64,000 nucleotides of DNA from Massospora cicadina (GCA_022478985.1 JAKSZP010009269.1:62001-126000); one strand, 5' to 3'; counted from the first letter of the stretch, positions 1 through 12,795 are shown. Program-made: numbers and translations. The notes: generated by a model from the sequence alone, not told the origin.

Positions 1-43
1 GGTCTTATACCTGAAAACAGAGCGAGAAGCGGATCACAATCAC

Positions 44-903
44 TTGAGAAATTTTAGCATGGATATAGAGCAATTAATCAAACAAGTGGATGTACTTAAA
101 GTTCACAAATGTGCTTGTGAGCCTGATATGGCAAGCTTTGCTGAAGAAAGAAGTCCTCGCATGATACTTGGGGAGTCAAATACCCCATGGAACATGCTGC
201 CCACTTTTGCTCCCATTTTGGAGATGATGCCCAAAGTCACTCCTCAAGTAAGCTGAGTGGCTGAACCGAGAGGATTGCCCATAAATAACTTGAAAGAATT
301 TAAGGCATTGCTGAAATTGCCAATGATCAATTGGGATAACGCCCCAGCGTTTTTCTGACTGTTTGACATGACCATGTATGGCTACGGGGATTGTCAAAAG
401 GCGTTGATGGTCATGAATTGCCTATACACTGATGGTTCAGGAGTCTGACGCGCATGTCAAATTACAAACAGGAATTTATGGGAGTCCAGTTTTATAAAGA
501 TGAGTCTCTAGCTAGCTTCTCGAATTGGCTTTACCAGGAGTCACAGATCCTGTTTGGAGCAAAAGTGTTGGACGACTTTGATGCCAGAATCGCCTTGCAA
601 TTGTCCCTTTGGCCCTATCGTGATTTGCATCACATGATGTTATACGTGTTTGTAATGGAAATAACTACCTCGCAAATGGTAGATAATTTGAAGATTTGGG
701 AGCGACATTTTATGCCCCAGATAGAAGCTTCAAACCTATCTGGTACACAATCTGAATCCCATGAAGGGAAACAAAGGAGCTAAAGAGATGCACAATTGAC
801 TGTTCTAGGAAATAAGCCCAAAGAATTTAGACGGTTGAATAAGAAGGAAAAGGTCTGCTAACAATGTGGCAGGAAAGGACATTTCACTGTGCATTTTAAG
901 AAG
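44..903 (+). pseudogene. G1 gag (capsid and zinc knuckle), broken
   Basis: Gag forms the particle that packages element RNA. The capsid-like part is clearest at 454-783, where the word order FMGVQFYKDESLASFSNWL and the run DDFDARIALQLSLWPYRDLHH match the gag of G3, G4, G5 and G7 position by position. A CCHC knuckle follows at 856-894 (C-x2-C-x4-H-x4-H): the last Cys is His and a stop codon sits inside the first spacer. Several stops break the frame between 44 and 454. Not functional. Confidence 0.7.
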
Positions 904-1594
904 CCGAAGGATCATATCAACGTGGTCCAGGCGAAAGAGTCAGCAGCCATCAAGGAATTGGGAATAGGGCCTGCGGCCTAGAATGAAACAGTCTAGAGAT
1001 GTGGAGAAGCATGTTCCTTCCAACATTATGACTGAATAAAATGGTATCAGTGATTTGTTTGTAGATGAAAAGCAGGATCATCTGTATCAAGTGGTCAGTT
1101 TGGATAAAAATGCCATGACCAGAGCTGGGGAAAAGAGAAACAACCCTTAGATAATCAAGGAAGTTTCTCAGCTCTACGCCTAACAACTGGCAGAAAAGAT
1201 TTGAACCACTGAGAATCCTGAAGAATTATCTGAAGTCCAATTAGATGAGGCCAATTTATCAATCCCCCTCAGCGTGATAAAGAATCATTTTCTTATTTAT
1301 CAGAGCAAATTATTCACACCCTATATTTGGCTAATAATGCCACTATTCACTCAGTAAACACTATATTGCAATACCCCAAGTGTACATATATAGACATTCA
1401 TGTGAATTGAGTGGGTGAGGGAAATTGTTGATAGTGAGCACCCATCAATATTGTCTTGACCAAGCTGGTAAAGAGTATTAAGATCTCGCCAGACTTGGAA
1501 CATAAAAAGGAATATGGGACAGCTGGGCTGAACAGCACTGTCTCCTAAAGGAGCATATAGTGCATTGCCACTACGATTTGGGGGTCGTTGGTGG

Positions 1595-2202
1595 TATCTG
1601 CACCAGCAGTAGTTTTGGACAACCAAAACTATAGCTTTCTGATCAGAACGGAGTTTCTATGGAAATACGGAGTTAAATGTAACTTTGAGGATAATACATT
1701 GACCATATTGGGCCAGACATTATCATTGGTATAACATAAGGATGGTGAAGCTCTACTAAATCGGAGAAACAAGTTCATCATTCTAATATACAATGACAGC
1801 ATTGTCCCAATTTATTACTAATTATTTGGTAGAAAGTGACGTGAAACATCAGTGGAAATCCTAGAGAACTGGGGAATTCCACTGAGGATCAATAATGAGA
1901 GGACCATACTGCCAGGATCTCAGATGATATTCAACACAGGGTTGACATTGGAGATACCTGAGCTGTTGTATGGTGAGGTTGGAAGCCCCTGGAAGAAGTC
2001 CAGAGTGGAGCCTTGGGTGGCTTCTGGGATAATAATTCCGGGCCATGGAGAGATTCGAGTTCTCCTGGCGAATTTAGGTGAAAAATTGATGAAGATCAAG
2101 AGGAATCGGATAATTGCATTTGTTCATCTGATCCAGACAGCCGAATTGAGAAGATTCCATGATTTTGGGACTCTTGATGAGATGGGATTACCAGCCTGGT
2201 AA
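1595..2202 (+). pseudogene. G1 protease tail and linker to RT, broken
   Basis: At 1595-1735 the frame reads a retroviral-type aspartic protease tail with NQNYSFLIRTEFL, matching the NYDILIGTDFL-type segment of the other elements. The catalytic D-x-G itself is not readable upstream. From 1852 to 2202 an open stretch holds the linker between protease and RT, with IIIPGHGEIRVLLANL and IIAFVHLIQ. The same wording is found in G4 and G5, so this is a clade-specific linker rather than a separate gene. Confidence 0.6.
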
Positions 2203-2223
2203 CCAAAAGTATCAACCTATTGG

Positions 2224-3660
2224 TTGATCAAAAGCAGCTCACTGATCTTTCAGAAGGCCTGCGATATGAGGTGCTCAAACTTTCTCAAAAAGTATTGGGA
2301 AGTGTTCGCTCAGGATGACCACAATTTGGGATGTACACAAGACATGATTTACAAGGTCAACACTGGGGAAATTTTACTGATCAGGATAAACTGTTCCAAT
2401 GATCAGAAGTCACTGAAGCAGTAGTGGGGGATGAAATAAGCAAACTAGTGAAGCATGGGATTCTAGTTCCATCATCAAGTCCCTGGGCAAGTCTGATTCT
2501 GATCGTGAAGAAAAAGGATGGATCCAACTGGGTGGTGATTAACTACCAAAAGCTGAATAAAATCATGAAGGATTTGTACCCCCTACCGAGGATTGATAAT
2601 GCACTAGATTAATTGGGAGAAGCGAAGTATTTCTCAACGATGGATCTGATCTTGAAATATTGGCAGATCAACTTGCCAAAAGAATACCAGGAAAAAAGCG
2701 CGATTATTACCGCACAGGGGCTATACCAACCAACGAGGATGCCCCAGGGTATATGTAAGGCTCCTGTAACATTTCAGAGGGCCATGGATGCGATATTGAG
2801 TGACTTGATGTTGTCATGAGTCCTGGTATATCTGGACAATATAAACGTGTTCATTAGGACGTTTAATGATCACCTACACCACTTGGAAGAAGTATTTAAG
2901 TGACTGTCCACGGCTAACCTGAAGAGCAAGCTAAGGAAGTGCCACTTTTTTAAGAAAGAGTTGGATTATCTGGGATTCATAATCAATTCCAGTGGATTGC
3001 AGCCGCAAACCCAGAAGATAGCAGCCATAGAACGGATGGCTGTACCAAAGAGTGTCCCAGACTTCCAAGTGTTCCTTGGGATGGTTGGATACTACAGAAG
3101 ATTTTATTCAGGACTTCGCCTGAATAGCTGAGCCATTATTCCATTTATTGAAGGATCTCAAAAAAGGATTCGTATGGAATGAATAGGCCCAGGACTCCTT
3201 TGATAAGCTACATGGTTTTTAATAGATTCTCCGATTCTGAAATATCCAAATTTCATTCGGGATTTTATTATTTAAACCAAAGCTTTGTTGACAGCAAGCA
3301 GCGCCATACTAAGCTAAGTAGATGAACTTGGGGACGAACATCTGGTGGCATATGTGAGCCAGAACTCTCAGCCGCTGAGAGGAACTAAACCATGACTGGG
3401 CATGAATGCCTTGCAGTCATTTATGCATGTAAGAAGTTTTGGGTGTACATCCACAGAACGCAATATAAAGTTGTGACAGACCACTCTTTGCTGCATTGGC
3501 TGCACAAATTAAGTGATACAGAAGGACGACTGGCCCAATGTGTACTTAAGTTCCAGGCTTATGATTATGGATTGTCCACTGAGTGGGGGCTTCTCACCAG
3601 AACGTGGATGGCTTATCACAGTTACAATGGTCCAGATGGTATACCCGCAGGTGGATGAGC
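2224..3660 (+). pseudogene. G1 reverse transcriptase and RNase H, broken
   Basis: RT and RNase H copy the element RNA into DNA. The RT palm is recognisable from SSPWASLILIVKKKDGS (about 2476-2525) through MPQGICKAPVTFQRAMDAIL (about 2740-2795) to the catalytic box at 2829-2840, which reads YLDN instead of YLDD. RNase H follows at about 3300-3600 with TGHECLAVIYACKKF and TDHSLLHWLHKL. Stops at 2613 and just before the YLDN box and several shifts make it a pseudogene. The same second-Asp change occurs in G3. Confidence 0.8.
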
Positions 3661-3829
3661 TATTCCAGAGAATGGTTGACAGAAAAATTGGGGACAAGCC
3701 CGAGAAATCCAAGGTGCACTTCAGAAAGTGATGGAAAACATCGAGACCATGTATGGACAAGTATTTAGGATGATCAACGAGAGACGGTTATTCCCAAAGC
3801 TGTCAGAAAGAGCAGCTATAGTGCAAGCA

Positions 3830-4810
3830 GCTCATAAGGTTGTCGTTCATGGAGGCCTGAGGAAAAGAACTAGTCATAATTGCCAGTACTATTACTGGTA
3901 ATCTATCAACTATGATGTCGCAGATTATCTAGCTTGTTGCGTGGAGTGCCAGTAGCACAAACCACATAAGAATACCACTGGATAATGATTGGTCCGCCCT
4001 GTATTTGCCTAGCACATGGTGTCCTTTGACGTGATGGGACCGCTGATGATGAGCACAGGGGGAATCAAGTACATTATAGTTGCCATCAACCATCTGATGA
4101 GGAGGGGTTGAGACAAAGGCCCTAATTAAAGTAGACACTGCCAGTACTGCTAGGTTCATCCTGGATTAAGTAGTATACTGGCATGGATGTCTGCAGGTCC
4201 TGCTTAGTGATAATTGGACCAACTTCACATCTTATGTGATCCTGAGATTGAATGATATAATGGAATCAGAGGAGACATGTCTTTACCCTACTGGCCAGAG
4301 ATGAACAGACTGGCAGAATGGGTGAATGGAATGCTGGCTGCAACGCTGAGGAAGCTAGTTGCAGGAAGAACTTCCGCATGAGGGAACATACCAGAGCTCG
4401 GTGACGTTTGCCTAAAATATTAGTCATCATATGGTGATGGGAAAGACCCCATTTGAGTTGTTGTACGGGAGAAATTCCACGTTTCTGCCGATTTTATATT
4501 TGGTGGTGGAACCTACGTCAGGGATGAGTACCAAGAAATATTTGAACTGACTGATTAAATCTTGATTATTATGCAATTGCAAGCATTTGATACAACTTTG
4601 AAGAAAAGGATATGAGCAAAATTTGATGGAGATTAAGAACTGACCAGCCTTAGCAGAATATCAAATAGGGGAAAGAGTTGCCTATTTCAATATGCATAGT
4701 TTTGGAAGAAGAAACAAACTAGATGCAATATGGTCAGGCCCTTTTGAAGTGATCACCAAGGTGGCAACTGATGCCTACTTCATCAAGAATCTCTAGGCTG
4801 GAAGAGTTGT
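3830..4810 (+). pseudogene. G1 integrase, broken
   Basis: The order is typical: an HHCC-like zinc region (HGGLRKRT at about 3848, CCVECQ at about 3935), then the DDE core with FDVMGPLMMSTGGIKYIIV (about 4024-4080), and a second catalytic region LLSDNWTNFTS (about 4201) where the usual DNG reads DNW. The C-terminal domain at 4674-4797 reads VAYFNMHSFGRRNKLDAIW followed by GPFEVI. Multiple stops and shifts are present. The C-terminal wording is nearly that of the G3 tail at 38.5 kb, which helps define G3. Confidence 0.75.
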
Positions 4811-4917
4811 CAATTGAGTCCATGCTAAGTATCTAAAACGATGGATTAATGAAAAAAAATAAAAGAATTTCTAAAGGAATGGTGAACCATTATGTTGGTC
4901 ATGTCCATATGATTAGG

Positions 4918-4983
4918 CCAAGTCCAAAAAAGGACCTCTGAACCATCTAGATGTTTAAGTCCGAAAAAAGACCTTTGAACCAT
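4918..4983 (+). repeat. Two-copy short repeat with small hairpins after G1 pol
   Basis: The unit AAGTCCAAAAAAGGACC...GAACCAT occurs twice in tandem (from 4919 and from 4957), with GTCC/GGAC arms around an A-run in the first copy. The second half recurs once more at 9825 ahead of B2. It lies between the end of integrase and the B1 module, so it is probably the 3' untranslated part of G1-type elements. Confidence 0.5.
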
Positions 4984-7900
4984 AGAAAACTGGCAGGTTT
5001 AAGTACCCAGAACCCAGTTTGGGAGAAAAAATAAAAAGATGGACCGCTGAACCAAAACAAGGTCAAGTCCCATGGAAAAAAAGAAGAGTAAAGATTAAAA
5101 AAATTGATAAAAGATATTGGGAAAAAATTATTATAAACTGCAGAGAAAAACCCGTTATAATTTTATAATTTTTTTATTAATTGTCCTTGATTTGGGGATG
5201 ATTCCACCTATGTCGCCTCTTGAGGGAGATAGGATGGATCGCGGTAGGAATTAACAGCCCGTTGAAATCAATGTGAAATTGGATGCTAATGAGGGCTAGA
5301 CCTAGTCAAAACCATGTTCTTTGAGAGGACGCAGAGCCCTGTGAGAAAGCAACTAGGGGAAGGAAAAATTGAGATGTCAGGTGAATCCAATCGCGTAACC
5401 CTGGAGCAGGGAGGAAAGCAACAGTATAAGAAGAGGCAATTAGAAAATAACCCTGAGTAATCCCAATACAGTACTGGAGCCAGAAGATTAGTCTTGAGCG
5501 CCTGACGATGGGCTTTATCAAGAACACTGGACATATGGGCTGTCAACAAACAAGGAATGCTTGGCGGGGGTTGCCAAATCATGCCCCCTATCACCGCCAT
5601 CAGCGGAAGATATCAATGGGAAGTGCCGGTGAAGAATAGTCATGCAGAAAGCATATGGCATCTTGCAAGTGATGAATATGGGCTTCTCAGAAGCTAAAGC
5701 TGAAGGAGGGGTGAAAGCTGGGTGAGGCTGGAAGCTTTTTGGACCAATTTTAAAGAACTTGGCCAGCAAAGCGAAGAGCATAAGTGGCAGTATCCTGATC
5801 CAGTATGTTTAAGATCAGAGGGATTCAGCGCTTGGGACAAAGCCTCAGTGACTTGGGCTTGGAGTTCAGCATAGGGGAGCTCGAAGTGAATACTTTTACC
5901 AATGGTGAGCTCAGTAGCCAGAACAGCGGGTTTGTAAAATTGTCTGAGTCAGAAGAGGAACTAAGGAAGCATGTCTGACCCAGCAAGAAACGAGCAATCA
6001 AGAGCAAACATCATAATCTTCGGAGCATCTATGATGATGGTTGGTGCATCAGTGAAAGGAGCTGAATCCAGGAGTAACAAAATCCAACTCTGGAATTGAT
6101 GGCAGAGGAAGAATCAGCCAAGAGTTGTTTAAAACAATAGCAAGCATGGGTTCAGAGGGATTATTTACTGTTACCAGTAATTTTATGAAATGACTAGCTG
6201 CTGGCGCCAGACTAGGCGTATGAGTCATGGAAGGACCATAGAAGAGGTTCCGCTGAGCATCCCAACTCATCTTCTAGAAAAGATATATGTTTTGATCAGA
6301 CAAACTATTCTGAAGCTTCTGGTATCACGACTCAGAATTTGACATATGGGCTGTATAGAGGGGGGTTTCAGACTTATATGGAAGTTGACATTATGCACTC
6401 TACAATCTATTAAGCTCCAATTTAGGAGAAATTGATCTCAAAAATTAATGAGATAAGCTCTCCAAGAGAAGAATTAGGAGTGACTTAATCCAAGTGGTTA
6501 TGAGATAAATAACAAGGGTGAAATAAAATTAAGTTTTATTAATTGAGTTATTAAACAAGCATTGAAGCAAGAGTCTCCAGTCTAGGACGAGGAGAAAATC
6601 AGGAAATCAAGAACGCCAGACCAAGAATCCTGAATATGACAGTGGGTCATATACCCTAATGGGGAAAACTGGATCCCAGGACTAATATCATCACGAATAA
6701 ATTGATCATCCCAGCATGATAGTAGATTGTGGGTACCGCGCTCTGAGAAAGCGGTAGCAAGGAGGAAAAGGAAGAGCGCCATATGCCAAAAGTCATCCCA
6801 AGCAGCGTTGAGTATGGATGAGTGTACTCCGCTTGAACCAATGAAGATTTTTGACCAAGTGTCCGAAGTGGTGTTCTCATGCTCTGGTCCTTTTCTCATT
6901 GGAAATCTATGCAAGAGGGGGATATGTTGGTATTTTTGCCCATATTCCCAGCCTTCTAGATTAACAGGGCTCACTAGGGGATATTTCCCTAAGGCGAAGT
7001 GAATTCAAAATCAGTTGGCCTAAGTTTTTGAAGTAACTACATTTGGGGTTTTTGGGATATTAGCCTGGTTGTATCCATTGGGGATTGATCCGGACAAATA
7101 CTTAAGATCTCATCAGGCAGAGTTGCAGCAAAATAGGGACATCTTATAGTGATTAACTATCAGGTGTACCAATTGGGATTGGTCAGGGTTCATCACTGAA
7201 TGATTGGGAATGGATAGCACGTTGTGAGGCAAGTGATACCACCTGCAACTAGCGAATCAATCAGTTGGTATTCAACCTGCCTTATTGGGTAATAAGTCCC
7301 ATTACCTAAGAAGGTCGCTAGTCAAATATGGTTGGTTAGCTTAAATCAAGAGGAAAATGTTAGGGACACGTTTTCTGACTCTTTCCATATAGGTCTCAAG
7401 GATGTCCAATGATGGAATCCCAGCCAGGATGGGGAAGACCATCACTGCCAAGACAAGAGAGGGTGATTCAATGGCAATGGATGCCGTTTCATCAAAGAGG
7501 TGTCAACTGAGGGTTAGACGACCAATTCTCTACTATAAATTCCCTAGGATTCACTATAATAAAAAACAGTAATTATGAGTGCAACGTTATATAGTTTTAT
7601 AGTTTTCATCCGGTATATAGTTTAAAGTAAACTATCATCAGCTTCCATTGTGCTATTCTTCTCAAGGATATTATTGCCGTGTACAATAATTGGAAGACTA
7701 TTAGAGAAAAGAGTAAATATCTGAGTGGGGATCTAGAGAAGAAGGAGACACTATCAGGGATTGTTGCCAACTGTGTGTTGGACTGAAGCGAATGTCACCA
7801 GGGAATCTCAGAGAAAATTGTGTTGGACAGAACAAGGGAACAAATCCCTAAAATTATGACATCACAAGTATTTAATTGGGAATACTGGTTGAGCGTTGAG

Positions 7901-8014
7901 CTGAAATATAAGATTTCATACTCAACTACAGATAATAGTCATCATACTATTATTCAACAATACTCTATTATACTATAAACACAATGAAGTGCATGAGGAA
8001 ACCAAACCTGTGCA
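4968..8014 (+). repeat. B1 module, ~3 kb, copy 1 (possible long LTR of G1)
   Basis: From AAGACCTTTGAACCATAG at 4968 to AACCTGTGCA at 8005-8014, this stretch aligns by eye with B2 at 9825-12795 in the same orientation. Shared landmarks are GAGGAAAGCAACAG, GAACATTGGACATATG-like text, GACCATAGAAGAGGTTCC, AAGATCTCATCAGGCAGAG, and a TATA-like ACTATAAATTCCC near 7530. A purine tract followed by TGTCAG at 5372 and the final TGCA would fit a 2.6 kb LTR. No convincing ORF persists in both copies on either strand. Alternative: an extra 3' region plus a shorter LTR. Confidence 0.6.
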
Positions 8015-9790
8015 GTAAAAAGGTTACTAGGGTTGTTGCAAATAAGAACCTTAAGTAGATTTTTACACCCCCTTACTGGGGTCCATGTGCAAGGCCAAGC
8101 CCCTGTCAAGATGTTGGCATTTGCTGATGACTGTGTGGTTGGGGTGTCTAACAATCATGATGCATGCGCGCTTGAATATACTATCCAGGGATACTACAGG
8201 GTAAGTAATGCTGCACTTAACGCCTCCAAAACCAAAATTGTTCTCCTTGGTCAGTATCAAGCCCACTGGGCCCCAGCGCCCCATTTCCTACCTGCCTCCT
8301 CAATTAGCGCACGGGATTGCTTGCCCTGACCACCTACTCCACCCCGCGCATACTCCCCTTTGTGCCATGCCCCACCGTTGGCCCTGTCCGCCATTTGGAG
8401 GTGTGGCTGGAGGCAGGAGGGTACGCTTCAATGGTGATGGAAAACCATATCCTAGACAGCGTTGTGAAACGCATAGCTTCCCTCAAAGACCATCACACCT
8501 CTATTACAGGCAGGGTAGTGCTAGTCAACTCACTTTCCTCTCTAAAGTTTGGTTTGGGACCCACGCCATCACTTTTTCCCCTTTCTTCTTCAAGTCATTA
8601 TAACCCTTCTACAAGGGTGGCTTTGGTTAGGACTCTCACCGCCAGTGTGCCTGAATGTCATGAGTGGCCCTCGCCATAGTTGTGGTATGGACCTGCTCAA
8701 CTTTGAGGCCCATGCTGCCAAAATTCTTGGCACCAGGAGCGCTGCTGTCATTAACCCTACGATCTCAGCGCAGAACTGGTCCCACGAGGCCCACTCCAAC
8801 TTCTCCCACGCCCTGGGCCTCAGCAATCCTACCTACCCCCACTCTTTGTTAAAGTACCTTGCCTCACATCCTTCTGCTGTGGGCCCGTATGGGACATTGC
8901 CCCACTTCAAAAGGATCCTCCTCTCCATGTGGAGTGCTGAGTGGATAATTTGCATCTGTGAGCAAACTTCCCAGAGGGGGTGTAACTCTCCTTGGTTTAT
9001 TCAGGAAGTACAAGGACTACCCATTATGAACGGAGTAATACCCATGAGACCCCCTAGCATGGCCAGGGTGGACTTCCAGGACATGGTGGACATCCCCTAA
9101 ACCTTAGATACCCAGAAAGCCATTTGGAAGTACGCCCACCACCCTCTTCTACAGCCACATATTTGTTCCCATGTGTGGCACTGCTTGAGATGGGTATACC
9201 ATACTGCCGAACGCTCTAATGCTTTGCACTCATTTTGCGTCATGTGTGGCCAGTATGGAACGCTGGTTCACCGCCTGGAATAGTGCCCTCCATCTAAAGC
9301 GATATGGCGTGAGGTACAACGTCTGTTTCGCCAGGATCAGGCACAGCCCTTCAGCCTGTCTAAGGACATGTTTGCTTTATCCATGGCTTCCCCTCTTCCA
9401 CCCTCCCTCCATGCCTTAGTAGTTACAATTTATATGTGGACTATCCACACGATTGTCCTAGATAATATCACAGGCTCCACTCCCACCCTCCAGGAAGTTA
9501 TACGCTGGTTCCAGTCGCACCTTGTGGACCACTTTCAAGCGTGGATGTTTGGGTACCTCCCACCCCGTCACCACCAAATGGTCTCATCATGGTTCCCATT
9601 TTGGTTCATCATTTCAGACCCCTTCCTAAATACGTGCTCAATAGTGGTGCAAGCCCCTGCACACGTAGTCCCCTTCCTTCTCTTGGCGTTTCCGCTGGCA
9701 ACAGGAGATAGTGTCTGCTTCTCTGAGGTGCCCTCCTATCGATGAGGTTCGTTTAGTTGTTTAGAATTTTATTGGAAGTGTCCATCCCCT
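8015..9790 (+). mobile_element. 5'-truncated LINE fragment L1
   Basis: The + strand carries the second half of a non-LTR retrotransposon ORF2: the RT FADD box, the region after RT, and the C-terminal zinc finger, then a short 3' tail with AATAAAATTCCTAAAA. Such 5' truncation is what target-primed reverse transcription leaves. It sits exactly between the end of B1 and G1-type 3' sequence that precedes B2. I could not find a clear target duplication. It is richer in G+C than its neighbours. Confidence 0.8.
8033..9745 (+). pseudogene. L1 LINE ORF2: reverse transcriptase C-half and CCHC finger, broken
   Basis: The LINE ORF2 product nicks target DNA and copies LINE RNA at the nick. The catalytic RT box VKMLAFADDCVVGVSN is read at 8108-8155 (FADD at 8120-8131). 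Several frames then carry the rest: VRHLEVWLEAGGYASMVMEN (about 8386) and HHTSITGRVVLVNSL (about 8490), then GMDLLNFEAHAAKILGTRSA in a third frame (about 8685). A terminal C-x2-C-x7-H-x4-C finger lies at 9236-9286, with a stop just before the last Cys. At least three frame changes are needed, so it is dead. The endonuclease half is missing. Confidence 0.8.
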
Positions 9791-9824
9791 GGTCAGCCTT
9801 CCCCAAATAAAATTCCTAAAAAAT

Positions 9825-12795
9825 AAGATCTTTGAACCATAGAAAGCTGTTAGGTCTATGTATACCTCAGAACCAGTTTGGGGAACAAATAAAAAGGATG
9901 GGCTTCTGAACTGAGTGAAGTTCATGTCTCATATAAAAAAGATTGATAAAGATATAGAAAAAATTAGACCTTAAAAACACACAGAAAAAAAATATAATTC
10001 ACAAAAAATGAATATCCTCAACTTGGAAGTTTTCACCTAAGTCGCATCTTGGGTTAGGGAGGATGTATCGCAGTAGGAGTAAACAAATTGTCAAAATCTA
10101 TGTGAGATCAGACGCTAGGTAGGGCTAGACCTATTTGAAGCCAAGTTTTTGAGTGGAGGCTGACCAGTGTGAGAACGTGACTAGAGGAAGAGAGTTGGAA
10201 ATGTTGGTACTTGCCAACTGTGATACCCTGGATCAGGAGGAAAGCAACAGAACAAGAAGAGGCAGTCAGCAAAAAAAAACCCAAGTAATCCTGATATGGC
10301 ACCAGTGCCAGAAGTTTGGTCTTGAGCGCTTATCAACTTTCTTCATTAAGAACATTGGACATATGAACCAGCATTGAGTAAGGGATACTAGGTGGGAGTT
10401 GCCATATCATGCCCCCTATTAAAGCCATCTGTGGAAGGCTTAGATGGGATGCGCCAGATGTGAGATAGTCATACAGGGAGCGGATGGCATCCTGCAGATG
10501 ACGACTATGAACTTCTTAGAAGCAAAAGAATGATAGATGGAAGCTGATACAGGAGGAAGCTTCATGGCCCAACTTCAAAGAACTTGGATAGCAAAGGGAA
10601 GGGCATAGGCTGTAACGTCTCAATCTAGGATGTTTTCAATATCAGAGGGGTTAAGAGATATGGATAGAGCCTCAGTTACTCAAGTCTACAATTCTGCATA
10701 GGGGAGTTCAAAATGTTTGCAGTTTCTGATGACTAGTTCAGTTAAAAGAACAGCTAGTTTGTATAGCTGGCCGAGTCAGAAAAGGAACTCCAGAAGCAAG
10801 TCTGATCTGGAGAGGAATGATCAATCAAGAGTGGAGGGCATTGCTTCAGGAGGTTCAATGATGATTGTTGGAGTATCTGCAAATTGAGCCTAATTCAGGA
10901 GAGTTTCTAATCTAACTTGGGATTTGATGACATAGGGAGAATTGGTCGTGAGCTGTTTGAGACAATGGCTAACCTGATTTTAAGTCAGGGTTAGATACCG
11001 TTCTGGTAATTTCATGGAAGGACTAGCTACAGGTACTTGACAGAGAGTATGAGCCCTAGGGGGACCATAGAAGAGGTTCCATTGCACAGATCGACTCATC
11101 AGCTGGAAGAGCCAAGCATCTTTATCAGACATGCTGTTGAGCAGCTGCTGGTACTGAGACTCTTAATTTGACATATGAGCTGGACAAGAGAGGGGATGTC
11201 AGATTTTATAATAGTCAACATTATGCACTTTGGAATCAATTAAGTTATAATTTTAGGGGAAATCAATCTCGAAAATTAGTGAGATAAGTTCTTCAGAGAA
11301 AAATTATAATGGTATGAGCCATGAAGTTGTTATGAGAAAATAACCAGGGCGATATAAATGAGCATTCTTAATTGCGCCACAAAACAAACATCAATGGCAA
11401 GAATCTCCTGACAAGTACAAGAAGGAAAATCAGAAAATTGAGGAAGCCTTACTAAGGATCATGAAAATGATAGTAGTTCATATACCATGATGGAGGAAAC
11501 TGCTTACTGGGATCAGTATTATCTCAAATAAATAGATCAGCTCAGCACAACAAAAGATCATGGGGACCATGCTCTGAGTAGGAGGTAGTGAGGAGGAAGA
11601 GGAAGAGAACTGCATGCAAAAAGGTTGTCCTGAGCAGCATTGAGTACAGATCTACTGTGTTCCAAAAAACCCAAGAAGTATTTGACCTGGTGTCTGAGGT
11701 GGTATTCTCCTGTCCCAATCCTATTATCGCTGGAAATCCAGGCAAGAGTAGATGTGTTGTATTTTTTCCCACCTTTCCAGCCATCTAGAATACCATAATT
11801 CACTAGGGGACAATTCCTTATAATAAGTGAATTGGATATCAGTTGAGCCCAATTTTGGGTTAGTAAATGTTTGGGAAATTTCAGATAATTTGACTGGTTC
11901 AGATCCATTAGGGATGAAACCAGGTGTGTGCTTAAGATCTCATCAGGCAGAGTTGCTGACAAAAAGGTCATCTGATAGTTTATCAATGATTAAATATCAG
12001 GTGTACTAATTTGGATTGGTTGGGCTTCATCACTGCCCAATTGCGAATTTAAGATACAAGTTTCTAGGTTAGTGATGCCACCTGCAACTAGCAAATTGAT
12101 CGGTTAGTTCATGACCTGCCATAATGGGTAAAAAGTCCCAGTACCTAAGCAGGTCACTTGCTAAATATGTTGGTTCACTGGTATTAAGTATAATACGTTA
12201 GGGATACATTTTCTGACTCTTTTCATTCTAGTTCTTGAGGATGTCCAGTGAAGGAATCCTTACCAGGATGAAGAAGATCATCGCTGGTGAGTAGATGAAG
12301 GGTAATTCAATGGCAATGGCTGCCGTTCCATGACTGAGGCGCCAACTGAGAGTTGGGCGCCAAATTCCCTCTATACATCCCCCAATAATTCACTTTAATA
12401 AACACCAAAAAATAGCAGAATTCATTAATAAGTTTTAGTTCTATTCATCGTCAGGAAATTATTTCTGTGTGGTGTAACTGAGGACTCTTTAGAAGGATAA
12501 AGAGTAATGTCTGAGGATCCTTAAAAGAGAAGCTGAGCTGAGACAGGAATTGCTGCTGACTTTATGTCAATAGAGGAAAGGCATAATCTATAGATCTGAG
12601 CGTGGATTATGTTAGGCGGATAAGGGTTTATGTTCCTACTGAAGACATCTAGAGTATATTGAGGAGGAATACTGGTCAAGTGTTGGACCAGAAATTAGTT
12701 ATCTATTCAACTGCAGATATTGGTCTCCATACTATTTTAATCAACAATTGTATATTATCTTACAACGCAAAGGGTGCACAAACAGAACCTGTGCA
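9825..12795 (+). repeat. B2 module, ~3 kb, copy 2
   Basis: Second copy of the B module, preceded at 9825 by the same ATCTTTGAACCATAGAAA text that precedes B1, so it also followed a G1-type element whose body is gone. It ends with AACCTGTGCA near 12786-12795. Small ORFs occur on both strands (for example 11542-11784 -, 10153-10377 +), but frame and stops are not conserved between copies, so I do not call genes. A TATA-like CCTCTATACATCC/TTTAATAAACACC stretch lies near 12370-12405. Confidence 0.6.

Larger units (their letters stand above)
1..5372 (+). mobile_element. Degenerate Ty3/Gypsy element G1, 5' end outside window
   Basis: Gag, zinc knuckle, protease, linker, reverse transcriptase, RNase H and integrase fragments follow one another in Ty3/Gypsy order on the + strand. 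All are interrupted by stops and shifts. The 5' LTR and start of gag lie left of the window. The 3' end is not fixed: a purine-rich run at about 5350-5371 followed by TGTCAGGTG at 5372 looks like a polypurine tract and LTR start, which would make the B1 module its 3' LTR. That reading is inference. The element belongs to the same clade as G3-G7 by its gag and integrase wording. Confidence 0.8.

Noticed and set aside
5286..7002. Overlapping open stretches on both strands in B1 (for example 5286-5600 - and 6727-7002 +) as possible genes
   Set aside because: Their frames and stops are not conserved in B2, and none shows a signal or domain I recognise.
5372..8014. An envelope-like gene downstream of pol in G1
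   Set aside because: No signal peptide, cysteine pattern or membrane anchor is conserved in both B copies.
11542..11986. Two overlapping - strand open stretches in B2 as a membrane protein
   Set aside because: Hydrophobic text (LFLFLLTTSY) comes from the reverse of a GA-rich stretch; the B1 counterpart differs and breaks.
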